Origin: Prunus persica
Taxonomy: Eukaryota; Streptophyta; Magnoliopsida; Rosales; Rosaceae
Direction: 5' to 3'
DNA length: 64,000 bases
Assembly (NCBI RefSeq): GCF_000346465.2
Contig: NC_034016.1
Location: forward strand, 2,866,391 to 2,930,390
The notes beneath the pieces are model-generated. The model did no database searches and had not been told where the DNA came from. It worked only from the letters and a program-made list of their open reading frames with translations. The position numbers and the translations under genes were made by a program. This document shows, one piece after another, positions 47,501-58,119 of this stretch (position 1 is the stretch's first letter; each line of letters opens with the position of its first letter).

Positions 47501-48647
47501 TCCCTTTTTAGACTCGTACCCATAGCCGGCCTCATCTAAAGTACCCAAGGAAATCAAATTCTTTCTTAGTCTAGGGACATATCTAACGTTCCCCAAAACT
47601 CGTATCATCCCATCAAACATTCTGATTCGAACAGTGTCGATTCCTTTAACAGGACATGAAGAATCGTCCCCCATTAAAACTTCCTCGCTGTTGACTTCTT
47701 TGTAAGTATCGAACCATTCTCTTACTGCACACATATGAAAAGTGCATCCGGTATCCAAAATCCAATTTGTGAAAGCCTTGGAGCCTAATGTTACTGAAAG
47801 AAGCTCCCCATCACTCTCATTCTCGGTGACTACACTAGCTGAACCTGAGCTTTCTTCCCTCTTGGCTTTCTTCTCTTTCCAAATCTTGCAGTTCCTCTTC
47901 CAATGATTGGTTGAACCACATTCGAAGCAACCTTCCTTCTTTTCCTTTTTCTTCTTAGATTTTGACCTACCTCTGTTGCCTGTTTTCTCTTTCTTTGTCT
48001 TTTTCCTCCCCCTCTCCTTGCCTTTGGCATAAAGGCCTTGAGATCTTTCAATTATATCATCTAGTTTAGCTTATGACTGAAGAGCTTGAATTACGTCTTC
48101 AAGCTTCAGGGACTCTTTTCCAAACATTAGAGTTGTTCGAAAGTGCTTGAAAGACGAAGGTAGAGACTTCAGCAAGATGATAGCCATATCATCATCTTTG
48201 TAAGTTTCTTGGACCTTTTGAAGATTAGTTATGCAATTTTGGAACTTGCATACGTGATCTTCAATATCACCTCATTCTTCCAGTCGAAGTCCGAATAGTT
48301 CATCCTTGAGAAAAAGTTTATTGGACACGATTTTTCCATATAAACATTCTCCAACTTTTCCCATGCTTCATGGGCAGTCATCTTTTCGGTGACGTGTGAC
48401 CGAACTGATCTTGTGAGATGGATCTCGATGGAACTCTTGGCCTTCTTGAGAACCTTAGTCCATGCTGCGTCTTTCATGCTTGCTAGTTTCTCATCGTTGA
48501 GTGCATCATCCAAATCTTGTTGTATCAGTATGTTCTTCATCATCATTTGCCAGTCCGTGAAGTTATCCTTGCCGTCAAAGGGCTTTAACGCAGGTCCTAG
48601 ATCCGCATTCATCTTCCCTTTAGACATCATAAAACCCCTTGAGCCAA
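44535..48647 (-). pseudogene. copia gag-pol polyprotein, multiply disrupted
   Basis: Recognised in order on the minus strand: gag (LGPALKPFDGKDNFTDWQMM, about 48600); a CCHC zinc knuckle CFECGSTNHWKRNC (about 47929-47888); protease DTGCTFHMC (about 47750); integrase with CVLGKQRKVSF and LRSDNGGEYT (about 46900-47250) and the downstream NHASYLINRSPSTV; reverse transcriptase with YVDDM (about 45490) and SLYGLKQSPRQWY; and RNase H with MSTTEAEYIALAEA (about 44870) and CDSQSAIHLAKN. Several stops and frameshifts split it into at least eight frames. An expanded CT/GA run at 46811-46848 interrupts the integrase segment. It cannot make a working polyprotein. Confidence 0.93.
46811..46848. repeat. 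CT/GA microsatellite inside copia integrase
   Basis: The run (TCTCTCTCTCACTCTCTCTC type) lies where the integrase reading frame normally continues without repeats, and it shifts the frame. Confidence 0.85.
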
Positions 48648-48659
48648 GCTCTGATACCA
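48648..48659 (-). other. Primer-binding site of copia element (initiator tRNA-Met)
   Basis: TGGTATCAGAGC on the minus strand, two bases inside the 5' LTR, is complementary to the 3' end of plant initiator tRNA-Met. Confidence 0.9.
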
Positions 48660-48661
48660 AT

Positions 48662-49174
48662 TGTTAAATAACCTGCACACTAGATCTTGTTCTTTGATGT
48701 AACCAACGACAATAGACTAAATTGGAAAATTGAGAAAACTTAGAAACACACAAGAATTATACTGGTTCGGCATAAATTTTGCCTCCATCCAATTGTGATT
48801 TCTCTAGGTAGAGAAATCACCGCTCCTTTGATTAATAATAGAGATTACAGAACTTTTGCAACCCTAGAACTAATCTCAAAACTGTTGGCTATCTCTGGCT
48901 GTTTTTCCTCTCTAAAATAAGCCATGTCGCACCCTATTTATATATAGAGAGTTGGCTTACATGTCCCAAGGCTGATTGAATTTCTATTCCTAAGTGGATT
49001 AGGAAATTACACTTATCCAAATCCTAATAGATTTCTAGAAATCCAAACCTAAATTGAATAAGGAAAACTGAAATTCTTTCCTAATCCCTCTAGGACAAGA
49101 ATTGGTATACCTCTAATTTTTCTAAAATAATCCTAAACCAACTAGGACATATTTGACGAGCCAAAATCCTAACA
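48662..49174 (-). repeat. 5' LTR of copia element
   Basis: 513 bases with TG...CA ends. It is complete relative to the other LTR and adjoins the primer-binding site. Confidence 0.95.
48933..48944 (-). promoter_or_regulatory. TATA box of the copia 5' LTR
   Basis: TATATAAATAGG on the minus strand lies inside the 5' LTR, conserved as TATAAATAGG in the other LTR. It is the probable core promoter of the element. Confidence 0.6.
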
Positions 49175-49252
49175 AACTTTCCTTTGTGAGGAAACTTGTA
49201 AAGGCCGAAACGAATTTGGTTCTTAGGATTGGGAGGCTTGTTCAAACAGAGC

Positions 49253-49410
49253 AGCTTGTGATGCTTGTTCAAATTGAGAAGCTTGAGAGGCTTGTTCAAA
49301 CTGAGAAGCTTGAGAGGCTTGTTCAAACTGAGATGCTTGAGATGGTTGTTCAAACTGAGATGCTTGAGATGGTTGTTCAAACTGAGAAGCTTGAGATGGT
49401 TGAGCTGGTT
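49253..49410. repeat. 27-bp coding minisatellite (about 6 copies)
   Basis: AGGCTTGTTCAAACTGAGAA followed by GCTTGAG repeats with minor changes. The 27-base period is nine codons and keeps frame on the minus strand. Confidence 0.9.
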
Positions 49411-49460
49411 GGTGAGATGGTTGAGGAGCTTGGTTAGACTGAGAAGATGCTTGGTGATGA

Positions 49461-49869
49461 TTGGTCCTTTTTTTTTAGCCTTTGATATGATCTGAAAATT
49501 GTGGCAGAGTTAGATTAACATACCTATTTTTGGATTAATATCTACATATGAAGAGTTCCATAATGCTACTTAAATAAAAGAAACTCAACTTACTGGTTGT
49601 TTTTGCCTTGATTGTGTAGAAGATGATGCTTGTTTCTGCCTTGATTGTCTTGTAATTCTCTGAGTTGATGCGTTGCCTTAATGTGTTGTCTTCTTTTGCC
49701 TTTGTGATGGTACCTGGCCAACAAACATCATTGAGAAATACATATTAGAATGCCAAATACTTAAAATTACTTGTCTTCGTAGCTTCCTGGAAACTCTTCC
49801 TAGCCTTATTAGGCACTTGCCCTTACTTAGCTGTCAATATTTTTTTTTGGAATTCCTTGGTGTGCGTAG
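49461..49869. other. Spacer between MULE-like tail and LINE remnant
   Basis: It contains a short repeat of GCTTGTTTCTGCCTTGATTG type around 49600-49660, perhaps more of the Gln-rich gene on the minus strand (TQSRQKQ-like residues). No domain is recognised. Confidence 0.35.
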
Positions 49870-50720
49870 CATTCATTCTCCATGCTTCTCAGCTGGATTA
49901 TCAGCATTAGTTCTAGCAGGGTGATCAACATTCAAACCATTAGCAGTAACTCGAGTGGTGACCCCCATATTCTCCACAACAACTGTATCTGCTGCTTGAG
50001 CCTTGACTTTAATAATAATTGGGCAGGTGTCTCTACCATGCCCACAGAAAGCACATTCAAAGAAAACCAATTAGATTCCCTCATACACCACCCCGTATGT
50101 ACGACCTTCTACCTTAATGAAAGGGGTGAGTGGTTTAGACAGATCAAGCTCACACACTCTGGTAAACTTACCTCTAGCTTGACTCATTGTGTGTGGATCC
50201 ACCTTCAAAGTATTGCCTATCAGATTCCCAATCTTTTCCATAACATCAACTTTAAAGTACTCCACATTCAGGCTATTCATTCGAACCCATGTATTCATGT
50301 AGGTAATTTTTTTCCTCGGAATCAAAGCCAGGCTTCCACTTCTGGGTTACCAGATACTACCCATCTATTTGCCAAGGGTCACCAGTGAGAACATAATTCA
50401 TATCCTCCACTAGCAAGAATTTTACAACATAGTAGTTGTTCTCAAGATCAATTAAGCTCATTGGCCTTTAAGAGCCCATCTCTGGAGCAACCTGGCCCTA
50501 AAAAACGTGTAGGACACAGGGCAAGTCATATGCTTGATAATTATACCATTTCGCCAGGGATGGTATAAACACTCACTGATTCTGTCTGAAAAGTGGATTT
50601 AGGGAATTTTCCCTTGCTTTGTAATAAAATCGTCCTCTCCGATCTCCATACGATCCTCAGCCATACCAAAATCACAAGCTACCTCGTCTTTGAAGCTCAT
50701 TGGAATATGAGGCAACGATG
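49870..50720 (-). pseudogene. LINE-type ORF1 remnant (DUF4283 plus zinc knuckle)
   Basis: Minus-strand translation in order gives NNYYVVKFLLVEDMNYVLTG and DPWQID (the DUF4283 region), then WVRMNSLNVEYFKVDVMEKI, GNTLKVDPHTMSQARGKFTR and VEGRTYGVVYEGI. A zinc-knuckle-like FECAFCGHGRDTC follows. This order is typical of the gag-like first protein of plant LINE retrotransposons, which binds RNA. Stops and a frameshift separate the pieces (for example between YEGI and FECAF), and no reverse transcriptase follows, so it is a 5' fragment. The region is near the copia insertion but outside it. Confidence 0.75.
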
Positions 50721-51169
50721 GGGGGTTCATCAGCATTGGGTCCACCACCATCTAGGGTCTTGGGTGCGAGCTTGCTTCCCTCTTAGGGGTGCCCAACCAA
50801 ACCAGATCCATCCCCACCCACAGAAAATATGAACTTCGGCATTGCTGCTACCACCAAGAGTGATGGTAGCAGTCGCATACTAAGGAAAGCATAAGGGAGA
50901 GAGAGCACACTTTCCTGAGACTTTGACGGCTTAGATGTTCTTTGAAATAAGTTCAATAATTATTTTTTTTTCCTAAAGTGATCAAAAATAATAAACTCAT
51001 GGGAATATATTCAAATAATAAACTCTTGATAAATTACTGATTATCAACTCTTCTATTTTTTTATATTATCTATTAGGAAATAATAAACTCAACAAAATAC
51101 AGTTCTAAAAAATAACATAAGAAATCACTAAAATGCAAAAGACAAGGGTAAATGCAAAAGAAAAACACA
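50721..51169. other. Intergenic, nothing recognised
   Basis: Possible 5' leader of the LINE remnant (to about 50890), then AT-rich sequence up to the first TTGCGCGACG-type motifs of the second CACTA element. Confidence 0.4.
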
Positions 51170-51760
51170 CAACTACATTTAAAGCTTTGCGGGACGAAGA
51201 GGATTTCATCGCGCAGAGTCACATGTAGTCGCACAAATTTCAGCGCGACAAAAAATTCGTCCCGCACAAGCCGTTGCGCAAGGAGCGTGAAGAAAGACTT
51301 TGCGCCTAAACCTTTGATGCAACGATGGTTAACCCCGTCGCTCAGTTTTGCGCGACCAAGTTTCTGCATTGGTCGCGCAAAACTGAGCGACGGGGTTAAC
51401 CATCGTTGCATCAAAGGTTTAGGGACGACACAGTTGTGTGTTGCACAAACCTTTGCGCGACGAAACCATATTCGTCGCAGGTATATTTGAGCGACGACGA
51501 GTATTGCGCGACGAAGCATTCATTCGTCGCACAAAATATTTTCACAAGACGAATATCTTCGTCGCATGTATATTTGAGTGACGAAGAGTATTGCTCAATT
51601 AAACATTTGTTCGTCGCGCAAGATGTTTTCGCGAGATGAATATCTTCGTCACGCAAGAATAAATATATGTAATTAAAATGTTATTTTTAGTTTTTTTATT
51701 TTGTAAAATGTGAATTTGCGTGACGAAAAATATTTCGTTGCGCAAAAGTAATATATATTA
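51170..51760. repeat. Subterminal motif cluster of second CACTA element (3' side)
   Basis: Repeated GCGACGAA/TTCGTCGC motifs, including a short tandem (TCGTCGCA...TATATTTGAGCGACGA) at about 51470-51650, and the perfect fold-back at 51305-51423. Confidence 0.75.
51305..51423. repeat. Perfect fold-back, 54-bp arms, 11-bp loop
   Basis: The arm 51305-51358 (CCTAAACCTTTGATGCAACG...) is an exact reverse complement of 51370-51423, separated by AGTTTCTGCAT. All 54 positions pair. The arms include the element's GCGCGACC motif. Neither arm resembles a known gene to me. Confidence 0.97.
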
Positions 51761-51939
51761 TTTAAATTTAATATTACGTTTTTTTTAATTTTGTAAAAAA
51801 ATAAATTTGGTTTTTTTTTTGTTGTGGTAAAAAAATGAAATTGCAATCACAAAATGAATTGAAGAGAACAAAAAATTATATAAAATAAAATAAAGTGTTA
51901 CAAGAGAAATGTTTAAAATATAATTATAAAAATAAAAAA

Positions 51940-53793
51940 CTAATCAAATAATGTTCCAAAATCTACTTGGGCGTCAGGCATATACAACTCGGAGATTTGG
52001 GGGTCCATAGGGGTAGTGGTCTGGCGGGCATGCTTGAGGTGGACGGGCTCGGAGGTCGATGCATCAAATTGCCGGACTAGAATGCCAGACCACGTGAGGG
52101 ACTGCAGAATCACCGATATCTGACCCTCAAGCTCGGCCACCTTTGCTGTCAAAACAGTCACCTGACTGTTTGACTGCGCTGATGAACGGGGTCTAGGTTG
52201 CCTCCGCCGGTCATTCCCCATCCCTCGACAATATGTCCCTGGCCTCCTCCCGAGAGTTTGATCCAACGTCTCCGTCAAGATCTGAAATCCAACATCCTGT
52301 GAAGGATCCACAGACTCGATCGGAGTCTCAGGAAGAAGTTGGGAGGCGGACTCCTGAAGAACCAACTGGCACCTCTCAACCATCGTCGTCTGTTTAACAT
52401 AACATAAAATATAAATTGAAACATGCATATAATTGAATGCGTAACATAAGAATTAAAATTAAATAATACTTACATGAAGAGACTCGGTCAACTCATTCCC
52501 AGGTCGAACATAAACGTCGCCGAAGACCTGGGAATTTGGACCCCCCTTAAATTGAACAAGAGAAAAAAAATATTAGTATGAAAAAAATAAATTAATTATA
52601 ATAACATATTAAAAATTAAATATAAATTATTTTCTTATTATCCGCCGTCGTGCATCCATCCTATATGAGAAGGGCCTAGAACCAGAATGGTGGAGAAGAG
52701 TCTTCTTCTTCCTATTGCCCTTATTGACTTGGGCTTTATTCTGTTATACAAAAAATAAAACGTATTAGTTGAAATATAAAAAATTAAATAATAATGAAAT
52801 ATAAAAAATTAAATAAACATTAGTAAGAAATATGTAATAATTAAACAAATATTATTAAAAAATACAACATAATCGGGTGCCTGAAAATGAGCGCAGAGCC
52901 ATGCCCAACTATCCTCCCCCCACCCTCAAGCTCCTTCGAGCAACTCTCCTGAAGAGCGACTTGCGGATCATCAAACGCCTGAAAATGGTGGTGCAAGTCA
53001 CTCTTTCACTGCTTGTACCTCTCAGCGAAGAGTCTGTTGACGTATGCCAACAACTCACCGTCGAGGTCCTCTAAGTTGTAGTTCGTCTGCAATAAATTAA
53101 TTACATACATTAAGTAATAGAAATATATAAAGTTTTTTGAAAGAAAAATAATTAAAAGGTAGGATACATACCGACAACTGGCCGCAAACCTCCATCTTCA
53201 TCTTATCAGGCATGACCTTCCAAAACTTCCATTGCCTCTGGCAATAGGTCCGAACGACGTGGCCAATGTCGTGGGCCAAGGAGCTATGCAACTCCGTCGC
53301 CAGTGTAGCCCGACGGCGCTCGTCGTATCCAATGCTGATATGACTGTTGGTCACCCGGGTGACCTTCGCCGTCTTCAGCTGTCGACACGGCCCTCAAGTG
53401 TTCTTCTTGGCTGCAAAGAAATATGACATTAATGTTAAATAAATAACAAATTTAACTATAAAATTCACAATACAAAAAATAAAATAAAAAAGAACTGGAG
53501 TTGAAGAAAATCTATACCTGGCTGTGACCCTGAGGCACCAGTACCGTCGGTCGATGTGGTGTTGGTGGTGCTGGGGGGCCGGTGCTGCCGCCTAGCGCTA
53601 ACAAGCTACTCTATTGATGAAGCTGATGACGCAGGCGCCTGGGACCCCCTAGACCAACTGGCAAGTGGTCCATCAGTGCTAAAACAGTGGCAGTAGATGC
53701 CGGCTGGGCCGGGGGCTCCGAACTCGGTGCAGTCGTCATCGACCTACGACGTCTAATTAGGTTTAACATCTGCACAATTTCATTAATATACAT
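51940..53793 (-). pseudogene. Transposase_24-type gene of second CACTA element
   Basis: Minus-strand exons in order: a Pro/Ser-rich start (about 53793-53560); an exon with NSHISIGYDERRRATLATEL, VVRTYCQRQWKFWKV and MPDKMKMEVCGQLS (about 53400-53172); an exon TNYNLEDLDGELLAYVNRLF, then SDLHHHFQAFDDPQVALQ (about 53085-52880); then RKKKTLLHHSGSRPFSYRMD (about 52740-52640); DVYVRPGNELTESLH (about 52540-52475); and a last exon VERCQLVLQESASQLLPETP to the stop at 51940. This matches the exon series of plant Transposase_24 genes, thought to be the DNA-binding partner of TNP2. A tryptophan codon has become TGA near 53010 and a G-run near 52910 shifts the frame. Unlike the gene in element 1, it has no Ulp1 domain. 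Confidence 0.75.
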
Positions 53794-54659
53794 ACAAATT
53801 AATCAAATTTACGAATATATAAGTGTAAGCACATACAATTTCATTAAAAATTTTAACTAATTAATTAAAAGCATAACTTGACCTAGAGTTTGGATTTCGG
53901 AGTATCCGGGACTCTGATCCACAATCCGTTGAATCCTGCACGATCCTAGAAATACAAGGTACAACATAAGTGAGTTTGAGTTTGATCCAACGGTCCTAAC
54001 ATATCAAACCTGGAAATCGCACAATAGGCGAAATCCGTTCAAGACTCAAACGGTAACCAAATTCAAATCCGAGCACACCTACGCGCTCGTGATAAATAGG
54101 GGATTGCACTGGGACCCAAAGCCCCACTGCCACAGTCTCCCACGAGCCACCACACGCGTTGGCAGCGTGTGGGTGTCCAAAGCGATAACAATCGCCGAAA
54201 AATTCTAAAAACTAAGGGCCAAGGTTCCTATCCTAGGTTCAAAATATCAATTGGAGTCACTTTTATTCTCGGATCTACCCCAAAAAATGACCAAAAGTGG
54301 CTGAAATTTAAATTCAAAAACCAGCCAAAACCTAGGGTTTAAATTCCAGAAACCTATTGCGACAATTAACCAAATCCTACCCAACCATCAGCTAGAGCAC
54401 GAAAAATAGTCCAGAAACCATACCTCAGGTGTCAGATTTGGTGGCCGGAGGAGAGAGAACAAGGCCGGCGAAGACTCTGTCAAACCTAGCAATATCCGGC
54501 GGTAGGCTCGACGGTGACGGTTCTGGGCTTCGAAGGTTGTGGCGGCCCGATCCTTTTCCCGGCGGAGCAATGGGCTGAGGTGACGGTGGAGAGAGAGGCA
54601 GTTTAGGGCAGAGAGAGGAAGTGAGGAAGAAAGGAGGCTGTCGCGATTTTTCTGAAAAT
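53794..54659 (-). other. Probable leader and promoter region of the Transposase_24 gene
   Basis: GC-richer sequence upstream of the gene on the minus strand, with no recognisable domain. Open frames here overlap in several phases and look non-coding. It ends at the next motif cluster. Confidence 0.35.
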
Positions 54660-55088
54660 TTAACTGATCTTGTGCGACGAAGAACACAATGTGTCGCGCA
54701 AGGTATGTTTAATAAACCTTGCGCGACGGAAAAAAAACAATGACGTCGCGCAAGGTAGTTTTCCGCTCAAATTTTCATTGCATTGCGCAACGAATAAGAA
54801 AAACCGTCGCGCAAGGTGCTTATTCCACCAAAAAATTTGTCACCTTGCGCGACGAGTGAACAAAACCGTCGCGCAAGGTGCTTATTCCGCCAAAAATTTT
54901 GTCACCTTGCGCGACGAGTGGACAAAACCGTCGTGCAAGGTTGTTATTCCATCATAAATTTTTGGGTTTAGGGTTTAGTGAAGGGTCTGATCATTTTGCG
55001 TGACGAAAAGACTCTATCATAGCGCAAGATTGTGTAAAACCCTAAACCTTAAACCCTAAATTAATAAACCTTGCGTGACGTAGAAGAC
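54660..55088. repeat. Internal motif cluster with roughly 65-bp tandem repeat
   Basis: About three copies of a unit containing ACCGTCGCGCAAGGTGCTTA and CACCTTGCGCGACGAGTG lie at 54783-54950, plus further CGTCGCGCAAG motifs and TTTAGGGTTTAG-like stretches. Confidence 0.8.
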
Positions 55089-55096
55089 ATTGTGCG

Positions 55097-55953
55097 CAGG
55101 GACGGATCCACATAGGAGCAAGGGTGGTCAATTGACCCCTGCAACTCCAAAATCCGCCACTAGAGGAAGAAAAATTGACCCCTGCAATGGCTGGATGGCT
55201 GGGCAATTCATGCCCGCCATCTGTTCGAGGAAATGCCTCAAAGGGTTGCAGCAACTTCAACTTCAGCGCAGCAAGAAGGAGTGCACGCAGAGCGCTTCCT
55301 TTTTTTCGTCCAAAAGTCCCTCTTCCTAAAGTGGATATCAGCTTCTTGCTCTTTGCAAAGGGTGGTTTGGGAGAACAGTGTCATTGGGAAAATCAAAGCT
55401 TTGCCGTCGAATTTTACCATGTGCATCTTTCAGAACAAGGTTGCCAGAATTAAAAAGCTCTGCTCTCTCAACATCAAGGCTACTGGAGTTGGTGCTGGTC
55501 TGCCAGATAGTTGCGCCATCCACATCGGTCTCAAGACCAATGAGCCATCTTTTCGAAGCGAAACTCTGGCGCCAAGGCTATTGACAGTTTTGTCTCTGTT
55601 AGCCATCCAAACAACTGTTCTGCTTTTAGAGTTTGTGAACCCACATGTGAAAGACTCATCTGGGGAAGTTACTTGATTTAATATGTGTTTTCTCAATTGT
55701 TTTCTCAATGAATTATATATGAATGATAATTTATCGTTTTATTTTTATGGGATGAATATTGATGTTTTTCTTGATTAGTTGTTGAGGTTTTTTATTTTAT
55801 TTTTTTCCAAGGATGTTTAATTTTGTTTTGTTACCTTTAGTTTGAATAAAGGATTTCTTAATAATAAAAATATTTATGGGTATATTTTGTAGAAATTTTT
55901 TTTAACCTTTTAAAAGTTGACCCCCGGAGGAAAAATTCCTGGATCCGTCCCTG
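55097..55953. mobile_element. hAT-type non-autonomous transposon carrying a receptor-kinase fragment
   Basis: The element begins CAGGGACGGATCCA and ends TGGATCCGTCCCTG, a 14-bp perfect terminal inverted repeat. It is flanked by a perfect 8-bp duplication ATTGTGCG (55089-55096 and 55954-55961), the hAT signature. It is 857 bp and encodes no transposase. It is nested within a motif cluster of the second CACTA element, so it arrived later. About 350 bases of its interior are a captured S-domain receptor kinase piece on the minus strand. Confidence 0.95.
55330..55676 (-). pseudogene. Captured B-lectin (S-domain) receptor-like kinase fragment
   Basis: Minus-strand translation gives SPDESFTCGFTNSKSRTVVW, MANRDKTVNSLGARVSLRKD and, after a frame change near 55520, ATIWQTSTNSSSLDVERAEL, FNSGNLVLKDAHGK and QSFDFPNDTVLPNHPL. 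These are characteristic blocks of the bulb-type lectin domain at the N-terminus of S-domain receptor-like kinases (ZmPK1-like group), membrane receptors at the cell surface. Neither signal peptide nor kinase domain is present. It lies wholly inside the hAT element, so it was picked up from a host gene. Confidence 0.85.
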
Positions 55954-55961
55954 ATTGTGCG

Positions 55962-57079
55962 TCACGCAAATCTCTGGCAAAGTAATATTTTAAATTGAAA
56001 TTGAAATTTTTTTTATACATTCTTATACATATTATTAATAGAGTATATTATTTTTTTTAAAATATAAAAATGCCCAGAAAAATAGACTTTATTAAAAAAT
56101 AATAAACACCATAAGAATATTTTAAATTTTTTTTATACAAGGAAAAATACTCTAATTCAATTTGCTAGCTGTGCCCAGTTAGATTTCTCATAAATGGCCA
56201 GTACACTTTTAGCCTTCCCTTCACCAAAACGTAGACCATTACAAACCTGGATAGAACCAAAAGAAATGCAAAATCAAAATTGGGCAAGAGTCTTAATATA
56301 TGCCATAAAAATTAAAAATTAAAAAATTAAAAAATTTAGGGTTTTTTTAAAAGCTGTGCACTTGTATGACTTAATATATGCCTTATCTTTTTCCTAAAAA
56401 GATAAACCCTAAATTTTTTATTTTAAAAAAAAATATACTCTATTAAAAAATAATAAACACCATAAGAATGTTTTAAATTTTTTTTATACAAGGAAAAATA
56501 CTCTATTAAAACAATAAACACCTTCGTACAAAGAAAATCACAATGATCAAACTTTAATTAACAAATCAACTACCAATAATAAAAGTGATCTCAAGTTCAA
56601 GTTATAAAACGAAGGGTTAATACTTTTTTAGTTATTTTCATACTCCAATCTCACTCATATGATCTCATCTCATCTCAAAGGCTTCTCTTCCTTGAACACG
56701 CAGCTTCACTCAACCCACTTGAACCCAAGAGTAACCACCATTAATTTGAACCACTACAACCTCCACTGCTTCAATCAAACCCATTCTCTCACATCGCAGA
56801 AACCTCATCGACTCGATTACGCTTGGATACTCACGTAACTTGATCTAGTAACCGAACCTAATCCAAGAGTATTGAGTACACCTTTATGTAGACAATTATA
56901 TTAAACTAATATTTTAAATTTAAATTGTATATCCATTTTTTAAATATATTTGAATATCACTTATTATTATTCTAATATACCAATTTTATTTTTATTTTAA
57001 AAAGGCCACTTGGAATGTGGATGCATTGTGGGTTAAATCACAAATAGGGTCAACACTTTATTTATGAAATTGTGATTTA
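55962..57079. other. AT-rich interior of second CACTA element
   Basis: No gene recognised. A segment of about 64 bases (ATTAAAAAATAATAAACACC ...) occurs at 56091-56153 and again at 56442-56505. An inverted pair of AAATTTAGGGTTT type lies at about 56332-56425. The CT-rich stretch 56640-56880 could be a transcribed leader, unproven. Confidence 0.45.
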
Positions 57080-57540
57080 TAAATATGTTTTGCGCGACGA
57101 ATATCTATAATTTCGTAGCGTAAAGAAGTGTTGCGCAACGATACGAATATTTCGTCGCGCAAGGTTGTATTTTCACTAGGAAATTATCGCAACTTGTGCG
57201 ACGTAAATGTTAACTTCGTTGCGCGATGAAGTATGTCTTTCGTCGCGCACCTTGCGCGACGTACAAACTGCAGTGACGTCGCGCAAACCATTTACTTTCT
57301 CGCGAAACGAATTTTCGTCGCACAAGTTTTAAACTATAAATTAAATATCACGATTTCTAGTATATTAGGACACTTTGCACGACGTACAAACTGCAGTGAC
57401 GTCGCGCAAACCATTCGCTTTCTCGCGCGATGAAAATATTCGTCGCGCTTTTAAACTATAAATTAAGTATCACGATTTCTAGTATATTATGACACCTTGC
57501 GCGACGTGGATGTTCTCATTACGTCGCGCAAACCTCTTGC
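57080..57540. repeat. Motif cluster with 123-bp tandem duplication
   Basis: GTACAAACTGCAGTGACGTC occurs at 57261 and 57384, and following sequence (ATCACGATTTCTAGTATATT) is repeated with the same offset. CGTCGCGCAA motifs are dense throughout. Confidence 0.85.
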
Positions 57541-58119
57541 AATGTTTTTTTTTTAAGTTAATTTTTTTATTTTCTTTATTTTAAATAATTATTATAAAAA
57601 TTACAGATGTTACCTTAATGAACTTAAGTTTAATATGAATTACGAAAAAAATTCAAAGATTTCGGTACAATTGAAAAGTTAAATGTTTATATTTTAAATT
57701 TGAATTATTATTTTATTCTCCAATGTGAGACTTAATTTACACATTATAGTTTGTATAATAGTTTAATGCTTGATTAAATCATTAAATAAGACGGGGTTGT
57801 GAGATCTAAGGGCCCGATTCTTGATATATTTTTTTTTCAATGTTTTTTATTCATTCAATTTGAAGATTTTAAACACAAAAAAGAGAAAACCCTAATTCTT
57901 ATATTCATAAAGACCATTGAAAATCAAATAGACAGATTCAAATCTGTTTTCAAATTTAGGTATATATCTAAATTAAAATTTATATATATTATATGTTGTA
58001 ATTTAATTCGTGATTGCAAATTTTGTGTGCAACTTGATTTTAATTTGTCATTGCCATATTTACACTACCATAATTAAATTATAACAAATTTCATTTACTA
58101 TGTTTTACATGGGTAGTCG
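57541..58119. other. AT-rich spacer downstream of TNP2
   Basis: No coding, RNA or repeat feature is supported between the motif cluster and the 3' end of the TNP2 gene. Confidence 0.5.

Larger units (their letters stand above)
43905..49174 (-). mobile_element. Ty1/copia LTR retrotransposon, decayed
   Basis: Two LTRs (43905-44378 and 48662-49174), both TGTTAAATAAC...CCTAACA, enclose minus-strand gag-pol sequence in copia order: gag, protease, integrase, reverse transcriptase, RNase H. A primer-binding site complementary to initiator tRNA-Met and a purine tract are in the right places. The flanks AAATT (43900-43904) and AACTT (49175-49179) are an imperfect 5-bp duplication. The LTRs differ by substitutions and by a block of about 39 bases missing from the left copy, so the insertion is not young. 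Confidence 0.96.
43837..49460 (-). pseudogene. Gln/Ser-rich C-terminal reading frame interrupted by a copia insertion (possible MULE transposase tail)
   Basis: On the minus strand at about 49410-49253, a 27-base unit repeats about six times and encodes QASQFEQPS-like nonapeptides. It is followed, in a shifted frame, by NQIRFGLYKFPHKGKF. Removing the copia element and one target copy joins this directly to RFKSPTKKKGFLAKFKLW and RY-stop, ending at 43837. The reading frame crosses the junction cleanly, so the copia element landed in a coding exon. Gln/Ser-rich repetitive tails ending in a basic stretch occur in plant MuDR-type transposases, but no catalytic or zinc-knuckle domain is visible here, so identity is uncertain. 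The nearby GRF gene would fit a MULE context. The frameshift shows it is not functional. Confidence 0.4.

Noticed and set aside
51124..51145. CACTAAAATGCAAAAG as the end of the second CACTA element
   Set aside because: No inverted partner and no 3-bp duplication were found; probably chance.
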